From Anaerolineales bacterium (GTDB lineage Bacteria > Chloroflexota > Anaerolineae > Anaerolineales > Villigracilaceae): a stretch of DNA of 64,000 nt. Below, piece by piece: positions 1-6,928 of the stretch. The stretch is taken from contig JABTUU010000002.1 of NCBI GenBank assembly GCA_015075275.1, forward strand, positions 868,001 through 932,000. The letters are read 5' to 3'. Position 1 is the stretch's first letter, and the number at the start of each line of letters is the position of its first letter. The notes below the pieces were generated by a model that was given only the letters and a program-made list of their open reading frames with translations, was not told where the DNA came from and made no database searches. The position numbers were made by a program, and so were the translations under genes.

Positions 1-1512
1 GAGACCCGAAAGGACGGCGTGGATATCGTCCTCGTCGCCGAGCCAGCCTGAGATGCGCGTCCCCAACTGCGACATGACCTCGTCATAAATTTGCGACGGA
101 CGCTGATCCACGATCAACAACGTCACATAATATTTGCGGAGTTCGCGCGCGATGGTCGCGAACGTCGTCTGCGCTGCCATCTCGCGGTTCAACAATTTGT
201 GCGCCTCCTCCACGACGATCACCAACGGACGCGGCTCCTCTTTTCCATGCGTGCGAAACGAGTTGGTCTTATGCTCCCACGCATTGCGGATCTTGCGCGT
301 CAACAAATTCGACACGAGCAGATAATCCAGGTCGCTTTCGTGTTCGCCGAACGACAGGATCACATGCTGTCCGTTCTCCAGCGACGCGATGATCTCCTTC
401 ACCGAATCCGCCGCGGGCTTCTCGACGATATACGGCTTGCCGAACAAGAGACGCAGTTTATTATGCAACGCCTCCGCCGCAGGAACATTCACACCATGTT
501 GATTCGCCCATGCCGCCACACTATCAGGATGCGGCACTTTTTTCATCTTGCCTTTTTCATCTTCTACTTCAACCTCTTCGCGGTTCATCACTTTGAAACT
601 TGCGAACCAATTATTTCCGAACGATGTATACAAAGCATTCAAAGTCGTTGCCGTCGTATCTTTCAGATCCAATACGCGTGAAAGCGTCTCAATATCGCTT
701 GTGGATATGTCGCCCGTCGAGATCTCCAGATTAAAATCGGGGACTTGCCCTCTTATGGTTGATCCGCCTCCCAAGCCGACGATTCGAACCTTCGACTTGA
801 ACTTGGTCTTCAATCCCGTCACGGCTTTTTTCGTGTCTGACGCCACATCGTCAAAGCCATATTCGTTGTGCATATCCAGCACGAACACGGAGGCTTTGTT
901 GTAGTGCATCAACCCCGCCAGCGCCAGCCGCGTGAGGAACGACTTGCCCGTGCCAGTCGCCCCGAACACCCCCGACGACCTCTGCACGAACTTCTCCATG
1001 TCAATGCACACGGGATGATCCTGTTCGCGCGTGTACCCGATGATGAAGTTGCCCTTCTCGTTCGGGTCGCCGAAGATCTCCGCGATGTCACCTTCGTTCG
1101 CCAGGAAGACCTGCGCGTGATGCGGCGGCACATTTTTGACGGGCAAGATGCGCGGCTCATCTTTCAGCCCCGCGTCGATCCGTCCGCGCCAATCTTTATA
1201 TTCCGCCGTCCCCAACTGCGGACCGATCTCCAGCATCAGGTTTGGCAACACTTCGAGATTCGCATACAGCGTCTGTCCATGCAACGCCTTCGAAATATGC
1301 GACGGGAACCGTCCCTCCATCTGCTCATCCGCAAAGCGCGGGTCCGTCGCGCCGAGCACAATGTCCGTGACGATGCCATAATAATTCCACTCGCCCGATT
1401 GGATGACGACGAACGCTCCCTCCTGAATCTCCTGCGGAGAAACCGTAAGCCTCACGCGGAAGTTTTCTTTTAATCCACCGCCAACCAAATATCCGATTTT
1501 TGTTCTATCCAT
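1..1512 (-). CDS. HerA-like DNA-translocating ATPase (3' end cut by window edge)
   Basis: HerA-family ATPases are hexameric DNA pumps that act with the nuclease NurA in DNA end resection. Translating leftward from the ATG at 1512 gives an open frame to the window edge, about 504 codons. The N-terminus resembles a HAS-barrel (IGYLVGGGLKENFRV). A Walker A motif (GATGTGKS) lies near residue 183 and a Walker B motif (VIVVEEAH) near residue 430, followed by a sensor-like LLIVDQRPSQI. This order fits the HerA/DUF87 family. It is the last gene of a leftward operon that begins with a NurA-type nuclease, which supports the call. The C-terminus is outside the window, so completeness cannot be judged. 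Confidence 0.87.
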   Translation of the reverse strand, partial: MDRTKIGYLVGGGLKENFRVRLTVSPQEIQEGAFVVIQSGEWNYYGIVTDIVLGATDPRFADEQMEGRFPSHISKALHGQTLYANLEVLPNLMLEIGPQLGTAEYKDWRGRIDAGLKDEPRILPVKNVPPHHAQVFLANEGDIAEIFGDPNEKGNFIIGYTREQDHPVCIDMEKFVQRSSGVFGATGTGKSFLTRLALAGLMHYNKASVFVLDMHNEYGFDDVASDTKKAVTGLKTKFKSKVRIVGLGGGSTIRGQVPDFNLEISTGDISTSDIETLSRVLDLKDTTATTLNALYTSFGNNWFASFKVMNREEVEVEDEKGKMKKVPHPDSVAAWANQHGVNVPAAEALHNKLRLLFGKPYIVEKPAADSVKEIIASLENGQHVILSFGEHESDLDYLLVSNLLTRKIRNAWEHKTNSFRTHGKEEPRPLVIVVEEAHKLLNREMAAQTTFATIARELRKYYVTLLIVDQRPSQIYDEVMSQLGTRISGWLGDEDDIHAVLSGL

Positions 1513-1524
1513 AAATCCTCTTCT

Positions 1525-1607
1525 CTACCACAAAGGGTCACGAAGGTACACAAAGGTTTAAAGCCTTTTGATTTTCCTTCGTGCCACTTTGTGACACTTC
1601 GTGGTGG
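1525..1607. repeat. Imperfect palindromic intergenic repeat
   Basis: The gap between the HAS-barrel gene and herA is almost filled by an imperfect inverted repeat. The left arm reads ACCACAAAGGGTCACGAAGG and the right arm reads as its approximate complement (CCTTCGTG, CACTTTGTGAC, CTTCGTGGTGG). The words CACAAAGG and CACGAAGG recur within each arm. It resembles other word-repeat palindromes in this window. It could fold in the operon mRNA. Confidence 0.6.
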
Positions 1608-1613
1608 AAAATT

Positions 1614-2201
1614 TTACACGCTCACATCGCTCAACGCGCCAAGCACAGACATGAGCGTCGGGTAATCATCTCTCAATAGCGTAATGACTTCATGAGTTGC
1701 GCGTTCCTGCCAACTCTTATCCTTATGCGCGGACTGCGCTTGCAAGATATGCGCCGCGACCACTTCACCCACAGGAATTTCCTGATTGTTCAAGATGTGC
1801 CTGAAATATCCAAACTTCTCGGTGAAGCGTGTAATATCTTTATCGTCGCATTTATAGATCACATCCAAACTCAACGGCGGACGCGGCGGCAGGAGATGGA
1901 AAATCTTCCCATCCTGTTCGTATCCCACCGCCAGCACGGACATTTCCACAGGGACGATTCTGCGCTCGCGGTTATCTTTCATCACCTCATCGCTGACATT
2001 ATCCGCCGTGACGAGTTGGCGCACCAGCCCGTCATCGTCAATGTGGATGTCGTAGATGATGCCGAAGATCTGGTATCCATTTCCCAGCGGCGCGCGGACA
2101 AGCGCACCAAACGACGGCGCATCCAGTTGATTGACGCGGCAGCCTGCCACGAAGCCCGTTGTCCCTGCGCGGAGTAGTCGTCCGATTTCAATTTGATTCA
2201 T
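1614..2201 (-). CDS. Stand-alone HAS-barrel protein in the herA-nurA operon
   Basis: I assign no enzymatic function. The N-terminus (IGRLLRAGTTGFVAGCRV, then a hydrophobic GYQIFGIIYDIHID stretch) resembles the HAS-barrel that begins HerA proteins, and the neighbouring HerA starts with a similar segment. The remaining 130 or so residues show no motif I know. The ATG at 2201 is preferred over an in-frame ATG at 2261: it has a GAGGAG Shine-Dalgarno sequence at 2208-2213 and avoids overlapping the upstream VOC gene. With this start the protein has 195 residues. The position between NurA and HerA suggests an accessory or regulatory subunit of that complex, which is an inference. Confidence 0.62.
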   Translation of the reverse strand: MNQIEIGRLLRAGTTGFVAGCRVNQLDAPSFGALVRAPLGNGYQIFGIIYDIHIDDDGLVRQLVTADNVSDEVMKDNRERRIVPVEMSVLAVGYEQDGKIFHLLPPRPPLSLDVIYKCDDKDITRFTEKFGYFRHILNNQEIPVGEVVAAHILQAQSAHKDKSWQERATHEVITLLRDDYPTLMSVLGALSDVSV

Positions 2202-2211
2202 TTCCAACTCC

Positions 2212-2607
2212 TCATATTGATGACTCAACTTCCCGCTTTGCGAATGCGAGAATATGCCCATCCAAGTCCTCGCAATAGGCGACCCAATCGCCCCAGTCTC
2301 TCTTCTGTAGCGGGCTTAATGCCCTCGCTCCATTTGCCAGCGCGCGTTCGTAATAAGACTGCGGTTCGTCTACGAGCAAATACAACTCGGCGCGGGGAAT
2401 GCCATGCCCATCTTTCGGGTCTTTGATGATTTCGCCAAGCAGGCGTTTGATCCCAGCCTCTGGCATTAATCCTAATACTGCGCCGTCATTGAGAGTAAAT
2501 TCAGTCATGCCATCCACGTCCAGCGTTGGTTCTTGATCGAGCGCGTTTTGATAAAAAACGGAACTCTTGCGTTGGTCGCTGACATACAGAATAAAATGGG
2601 ATTTCAT
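2212..2607 (-). CDS. VOC-family (glyoxalase/bleomycin-resistance fold) protein
   Basis: A 131-residue protein of the vicinal-oxygen-chelate type. It has the characteristic start (FILYVSDQRKSSVFYQNAL), a central ELYLLVDEPQSYYERALANGA segment and the closing AYCEDLDGHILAFA. This order matches the beta-alpha-beta-beta-beta modules of glyoxalase-like proteins. Substrate cannot be told from sequence. It starts directly after the NurA stop codon and ends 10 bp before the HAS-barrel gene, so it is co-transcribed with DNA-repair genes. No functional link between a VOC protein and HerA-NurA is evident to me, so it may be a passenger. Confidence 0.8.
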   Translation of the reverse strand: MKSHFILYVSDQRKSSVFYQNALDQEPTLDVDGMTEFTLNDGAVLGLMPEAGIKRLLGEIIKDPKDGHGIPRAELYLLVDEPQSYYERALANGARALSPLQKRDWGDWVAYCEDLDGHILAFAKREVESSI

Positions 2608-3801
2608 CTATCTTCTTGTTCTCCCCTGCAAATCCTTCGCGGATTGTTTACCAGATTTTTCGCCTATTTCGCCGCCGTTATTTCTAATTTCAATTGCCAG
2701 CATCTGGTCTATTTCTTCTTTTTCCTTATGCGTGACAACGGCGATCTCATGCGCTCTATGCAACAAATAAGGGAAAGGTTCATTGCCCATGATTTTCGCC
2801 TGCTCGATCAAGGCGCAATGCAGGTTATTCAAGGCGTCTTGATTCTTTGCCACCCATAAGGGAACGTCAACTCGCGCGATTTTGGGCTTCTTTTCGTCGC
2901 CCACATTCAAATAAAAGAAATGGATGGACAGCGAGTCTTTATACTTTTCAGAAGATTTTGCCTGAAGTTTGAACACGGCAGATCGGGCGTGCTTGCCCAA
3001 TATTTTGCTAAATAACCATAGATCGGTCACTCCAAGGAAAGGACGATATTTTTTTAGATTGATTAATTCGTTTTGAGGAATCGTCGCGATTTCCAACAAC
3101 CTGACCACCCAATTCGCGCCGGGTTTGTCCACATATCCTGATGTGATCACTTGCTGGTTTTCCATTTCCTTAAGCGCGTCTAGATAATCTTGCAAGCTTT
3201 TCTCAAAGTCTCTGGAGTTGTCACTGTCAACCGCGCCCCAAAGTTCCAACTGTCCTTCTGTCAGGGCAATGATCGTCCCTGAAAAGTTTTTAGCGACTTC
3301 CAATAATTTTTTGCGTTCGGCTACATCGCGTTGTAATGCAACCTGACTATCGCTGAAAAACGTATCTTCAAACTCATCGAGCATATGAAGTTTGGTATCC
3401 GTAAATACTTCCGGCGTATTCCCTGAACCGACCCGCATGGCAATCGCGCCCACATTGATCACATAATATTGAAGCGCAGCGTGACGATCGGGGTTGATCT
3501 GCGAGCCGTCGGCGGCGATCAAGGTTGGGGTGACTGAGGCGGGCTTGCCCTGAGTTTGATCGAAGGGCTGAACGTCGAAGGAAGAGGCGAGGGGTTCATC
3601 CAATGGGCAGGCGCAGCGGATGTTGGCATCCGCTTGTTTGGCGGAATCCACTTTCGAGCGGAGGAAATCCAGTTGACTGCCGAATTGCTCGAGCAGGCGG
3701 CGCGCTTCGGCTTGGGCATCCTCTTTTCTCTTCCGCCTCTCTTTTGCGCCCGCGCCAATGGATTGGATCTGCGTGTAAACTTCCTGATAGTTGATCGGCA
3801 T
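2608..3801 (-). CDS. NurA-domain nuclease, partner of HerA
   Basis: NurA is a Mn-dependent 5'-3' exonuclease that works with HerA. The diagnostic segment LIAADGSQINPDRH, with the first catalytic Asp, lies near residue 95. A later acidic stretch (VAVVTHKEKEEIDQML) and a long central alpha-helical region fit the family. The length, 397 residues, is normal. The N-terminal 60 residues are charged and probably helical. An inserted segment (DVQPFDQTQGKPAS, about residues 74-88) is encoded by an intergenic-type repeat and looks like an in-frame insertion. It is the first gene of the operon, and a 17-bp palindrome lies just upstream of its start. Confidence 0.83.
   Translation of the reverse strand: MPINYQEVYTQIQSIGAGAKERRKRKEDAQAEARRLLEQFGSQLDFLRSKVDSAKQADANIRCACPLDEPLASSFDVQPFDQTQGKPASVTPTLIAADGSQINPDRHAALQYYVINVGAIAMRVGSGNTPEVFTDTKLHMLDEFEDTFFSDSQVALQRDVAERKKLLEVAKNFSGTIIALTEGQLELWGAVDSDNSRDFEKSLQDYLDALKEMENQQVITSGYVDKPGANWVVRLLEIATIPQNELINLKKYRPFLGVTDLWLFSKILGKHARSAVFKLQAKSSEKYKDSLSIHFFYLNVGDEKKPKIARVDVPLWVAKNQDALNNLHCALIEQAKIMGNEPFPYLLHRAHEIAVVTHKEKEEIDQMLAIEIRNNGGEIGEKSGKQSAKDLQGRTRR
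3541..3585. repeat. Intergenic-type repeat embedded in frame in nurA
   Basis: The minus strand reads CCTTCGACGTTCAGCCCTTC and then GATCAAACTCAGGGCAAG. These words resemble the CTTCGACAAGTTCAGTGCAAG string in the noncoding gap at about 13210-13235. Inside nurA it adds roughly 14 residues without breaking the frame, just before the conserved ADGSQ motif. Confidence 0.5.
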
Positions 3802-3828
3802 ATAATCCGCTTTAGGGGATAGAACAAA

Positions 3829-3845
3829 TGTACAAGGATTGTACA
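3829..3845. promoter_or_regulatory. Candidate operator upstream of nurA
   Basis: A perfect inverted repeat TGTACAA-GGA-TTGTACA lies 28 bp upstream of the nurA start codon. Its symmetry and position suggest a binding site for a dimeric repressor of the DNA-processing operon. No regulator is identified. Confidence 0.4.
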
Positions 3846-3935
3846 GGCAAAGCGGTTAAAATTCAAGACATGCGCGGGAACTTTCGCGCGCGGCCGGCGT
3901 CTTTGTTGTGGCAATCATATTAAAAAGGAGTATGA

Positions 3936-4661
3936 ATGAAAACCAGAACCATTTTGTTTACGGCGCTTGCCTTATTTGCCCTTGTGGTAAGCGCGTGCGC
4001 GCCAGCGGCGGCTTCGAGCCCGGCGGCAGAGACTTCCACCCTCAGCGTGGTGGGAACTGGGACGGCTGACCTCAAGCCGGACATCGCGTATATTTATGTG
4101 GGCGTTCACACCGAGTTACCTTCGGCTTCGGACGCCATGCGCGAGAACAACGCGCAGACCCAGCGGGTGATCGATGCGTTGACAAATTTTGGCATTGACG
4201 CCAAGGATATTCGCACCACCAGTTTCAGCATCTGGCCCTTCGATAAATACGATCCCGCCACCGGTGCTTCGACCGGCGAGAAATATTACGCGGTGGACAA
4301 CACGGTGTACGTCACTGTGCGCGATCTCGATAAGCTTGGCAGTCTGCTCGATACGGTGATCTCCGCCGGCGCGAACACGGTCAACAGCATTCAGTTCGAC
4401 GTGGCGGATAAAGATGCCGCGCTCAAGCAAGCCCGCGCCGACGCGATCGCCGACGCAAAGACAAAAGCGCAGGAACTTGCCGATGCCGCCGGCGTTTCGG
4501 TGGGCGATATTCGCTCGATCACTTTCGCCGACAGTCAGTATTATCCGGTCTATGAAGGTAGAGGCAGCGGCGGCGGAGGCGACGCGGCTTCGGCAGTGCC
4601 GATCAACCCCGGTCAATTGACCTTCACGGTGACGGTCAACGTGACATACGAACTGAAGTAA
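3936..4661 (+). CDS. SIMPL-domain (DUF541) lipoprotein
   Basis: A 241-residue exported lipoprotein. The signal peptide ends in a lipobox VSAC (Cys21). The mature part has the SIMPL pattern: LSVVGTGTADLKPDIAYIYVGV, a helix with NNAQTQRVIDALTNFGI, the sequence IRTTSFSIWPFDKY, and a second repeat with KQARADAIADAKTKAQELADAAG. It ends in a beta-strand (TFTVTVNVTYEL). Proteins of this family sit in the periplasm or on the cell surface; their function is poorly defined. A strong AAGGAG ribosome-binding site precedes the start, and a terminator follows directly, so it is probably monocistronic. Confidence 0.9.
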   Translation: MKTRTILFTALALFALVVSACAPAAASSPAAETSTLSVVGTGTADLKPDIAYIYVGVHTELPSASDAMRENNAQTQRVIDALTNFGIDAKDIRTTSFSIWPFDKYDPATGASTGEKYYAVDNTVYVTVRDLDKLGSLLDTVISAGANTVNSIQFDVADKDAALKQARADAIADAKTKAQELADAAGVSVGDIRSITFADSQYYPVYEGRGSGGGGDAASAVPINPGQLTFTVTVNVTYELK

Positions 4662-4686
4662 GGCGACCGTTTCGCAACGCTTATTA

Positions 4687-4718
4687 AGCCCGCCTTTGTC
4701 TCTGAGGGCGGGCTTTTT
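4687..4718 (+). terminator. Rho-independent terminator after the SIMPL gene
   Basis: Stem AGCCCGCC/GGCGGGCT with a 12-nt loop, followed by TTTTGTTTT, 25 bp after the stop codon. Confidence 0.88.
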
Positions 4719-4759
4719 GTTTTCGTACGACGCTAAAAGATTTTCTAATCAAATATCAC

Positions 4760-4788
4760 TTGTATAAATTATTATTCGGCTGTATCAT
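4760..4788 (+). promoter_or_regulatory. Sigma70-type promoter for phnD
   Basis: A -35 element TTGTAT and a -10 element TATCAT are separated by 17 bp, 56 bp upstream of the phnD start codon. They lie after the preceding terminator, as expected for a new transcription unit. Confidence 0.5.
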
Positions 4789-4844
4789 CAAGCCGTGGGA
4801 ATCAAGATTCCCAAATTCACTTATTTTAGTAGAGGAGAAGAAAT

Positions 4845-5945
4845 ATGAAAAAAATGTACCTGTTTCTTGCCGTGCTGATGGCGTTTGCGTTAGCGCTTTC
4901 CGCATGCGGACCCGCCGCCACCGAGGCGCCCGCTCCAACCACGGTTCCCCCCACAGCGGTCCCGCCGACTGTGGCGCCGACCGCTGTGCCCGAACCTGAG
5001 ATCGGATCGCCTGAACACCCCATCAAGGTGCTCTTCGTTCCTTCTGTGGATGTGGACTTCATGATCTCAAGCGGCGAATTGATCGAACAAGCGCTCAATG
5101 AAGCCACTGGCTTGAACTTCAAGGTCAGTGTGCCAACTTCTTACGCCGCCACAATTGAAGAGATGTGCGCTTCCCCGACCGATACTATCGGCTTTATCCC
5201 TGCGATGGGCTATGTGATCGCGAATCAATTGTGCGGCGTACAACCCGGCTTGGCTTCTGCGCGCCGCGGTTGGAACGTCTATTGGACCGGCTTCTACGTC
5301 GCTCGCGACAGCAAGTACCAGACTCTTGAAGATCTGAACGACGCCAAATGGGCATACCCCGATGCCGGTTCCACCTCCGGCTACTTGTATCCCGCCTCGA
5401 TCTTCAGCGATTTGAGCGTTAAGATCGGCGAAACGATTGAAGCCGGCGGTCACCCGCAATCGATTCTTGCGGTCTATCGCGGCGAAGCCGATGTCGCTAC
5501 CGCCTATTTCAGCCCGCCGCTGATTACAGATGGAAAATGGGCGATGGGCGATGCGCCCGATGTTCCGGATAATGTCGTTGATTCCTGCGCTGTGAATGCA
5601 GACGGCGAACTGTGGTGCGGCAATTATCGCGTTTTAGACGCGCGCGCGGCAGTGGTCAAGGACGCTCCCGATGTCGTTCAGAAAGTCCGCATTTTGGCGC
5701 TTTCTAAGGAAATCCCGAACGATACGATGTCCTTCTCGCCTGATTTCCCAGCCGATTTGCAGCAGCAGATCGTTGACGCGATGACCGCGTTCGTCTCGCT
5801 CGATAACGAAGCCTGCGCTCAATCTCTCTGCAACGAGAACTTCTACAGCTGGACGGGCGTCGGCCCGATCGCCGATGAGAACTTCGACGGCGTTCGCATC
5901 TTGGTCGCTCAGCAAGGCGTCACTCTCGAGAATATCGGTAAATAA
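4845..5945 (+). CDS. phnD: Phosphate/phosphite/phosphonate ABC transporter substrate-binding lipoprotein
   Basis: A 366-residue PhnD/PtxB-type binding protein. A lipobox (LSAC, Cys21) is followed by a Thr/Pro/Val-rich linker of about 30 residues. The fold then begins with HPIKVLFVPSVDVDFM. Family signatures include AATIEEMCASPTDTIGFIPAMGY, the segment YQTLEDLNDAKWAYPDAGSTSGYLYP, and a late VVQKVRILALSKEIPNDTMSFSP stretch. The exact ligand (phosphonate, phosphite or phosphate) cannot be fixed from sequence. The ribosome-binding site AGGAGAAG is 5 nt from the ATG. It is followed by the ATPase and permease genes of the same importer. Confidence 0.88.
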   Translation: MKKMYLFLAVLMAFALALSACGPAATEAPAPTTVPPTAVPPTVAPTAVPEPEIGSPEHPIKVLFVPSVDVDFMISSGELIEQALNEATGLNFKVSVPTSYAATIEEMCASPTDTIGFIPAMGYVIANQLCGVQPGLASARRGWNVYWTGFYVARDSKYQTLEDLNDAKWAYPDAGSTSGYLYPASIFSDLSVKIGETIEAGGHPQSILAVYRGEADVATAYFSPPLITDGKWAMGDAPDVPDNVVDSCAVNADGELWCGNYRVLDARAAVVKDAPDVVQKVRILALSKEIPNDTMSFSPDFPADLQQQIVDAMTAFVSLDNEACAQSLCNENFYSWTGVGPIADENFDGVRILVAQQGVTLENIGK

Positions 5946-5961
5946 CGGTTAATGATTTACA

Positions 5962-5995
5962 AAATCTTGCCCCAGAAATTTCTGGGGCAAGATTT
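5962..5995. terminator. Perfect 34-bp palindrome between phnD and phnC
   Basis: Each 17-nt arm contains AAATCTTGCCCCAGAAA, and the two arms are exact complements with no loop bases left over. It lies 17 bp after phnD. In RNA it would form a very stable hairpin with a weak U tract, so it could attenuate read-through or protect the phnD mRNA so that the binding protein exceeds the membrane subunits. The rest of the gap to phnC (to 6165) shows no other clear feature. Confidence 0.65.
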
Positions 5996-6165
5996 AATAT
6001 ATAGCATTATGCGTGCCGCTCCGAAGATCGAGTTGAAAACTCAAACTGGGTTATAAAAATCTTCGAGGCGTTCCGCGCGCGCGTATAGGGCATTATTCAC
6101 TTTTATACTCACATCTTTCTCTTGTCATTTTTTAGATGAAGCAGTAGGAAAGGCGCTATTTCACC

Positions 6166-6918
6166 ATGTTAGAAGTAAAAAACCTCTCCAAAACGTACGA
6201 TGGCGGCGTGCAAGCGCTGAGGAACGTCAGCTTTAATGTGAAGCAAGGCGAGTTCTTAGCCGTCATCGGCTTGAGCGGCTCGGGAAAATCCACACTTTTG
6301 CGTTGCATCAACCGGCTGATCGAACCTACAGGCGGGCAGATCGTCTGGGATGGGCAGGATGTTACCGCCGCCAGTCAGGATGAAATGCGCCATATCCGCC
6401 GCAAGATCGGCATGGTCTTTCAGCATTTCAATCTGGTTTCACGGTCGAAGGTCATTACGAACGTTTTGGCGGGACGGCTGGGATATGTCAACCCCATGTT
6501 GAGCGCTTTGAATCGCTTCCCTAAAAGCGACGTAGCCATGGCGCTCGATCAACTGGATCGCGTGGGCATTAAGAATCAAGCCTACAAACGCGCCGATGAA
6601 TTGAGCGGCGGTCAGCAGCAGCGCGTAGGCATCGCTCGCGCTATGATGCAACAGCCTGCTATGATCTTGGCGGATGAGCCGGTCGCCAGCCTTGACCCGG
6701 TGTTGGCGCATTCGATTATGCAATATCTCGAAAAAATCAATAAAGAAGACGGCGTAACGGTCCTTTGCAGCCTGCACTTTCTCGATCTAGTGCATCGTTA
6801 TGCGGACCGCGCGATAGCGCTCAACGCCGGAGAGTTGAAATTTGACGGCTCGCCTGCGGATATTAACGACGAGAAATTCCGCGAAATCTACGGCAAAGAC
6901 GCTGAGCGCGTCGGATAA
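6166..6918 (+). CDS. phnC: Phosphonate-type ABC transporter ATP-binding protein
   Basis: A 250-residue ATPase of the PhnC family. Walker A is GLSGSGKST (residues 35-43), the signature is LSGGQQQRVGIARAM, and Walker B is MILADEP, followed by the switch His in CSLHFLD. VFQHFNLVSR supplies the Q-loop. The segment LAGRLGYVNPMLSALNRFPKSD is typical of PhnC rather than other importers. It energises uptake through the adjacent permease. The start codon is preceded by AGGAAAGG. Only 10 bp separate it from phnE. Confidence 0.92.
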   Translation: MLEVKNLSKTYDGGVQALRNVSFNVKQGEFLAVIGLSGSGKSTLLRCINRLIEPTGGQIVWDGQDVTAASQDEMRHIRRKIGMVFQHFNLVSRSKVITNVLAGRLGYVNPMLSALNRFPKSDVAMALDQLDRVGIKNQAYKRADELSGGQQQRVGIARAMMQQPAMILADEPVASLDPVLAHSIMQYLEKINKEDGVTVLCSLHFLDLVHRYADRAIALNAGELKFDGSPADINDEKFREIYGKDAERVG

Positions 6919-6928
6919 AGGACCTACA

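Noticed and set aside
91..681. Rightward open frame of 196 codons opposite herA
   Set aside because: It is the complement of the HerA coding region, has no ribosome-binding site and its residue make-up (Arg/His-rich) is typical of antisense frames in this genome.
5996..6165. tRNA or small RNA between phnD and phnC
   Set aside because: A weak CGAAGAT/ATCTTCG pairing exists, but no cloverleaf, T-loop consensus or promoter could be made out.
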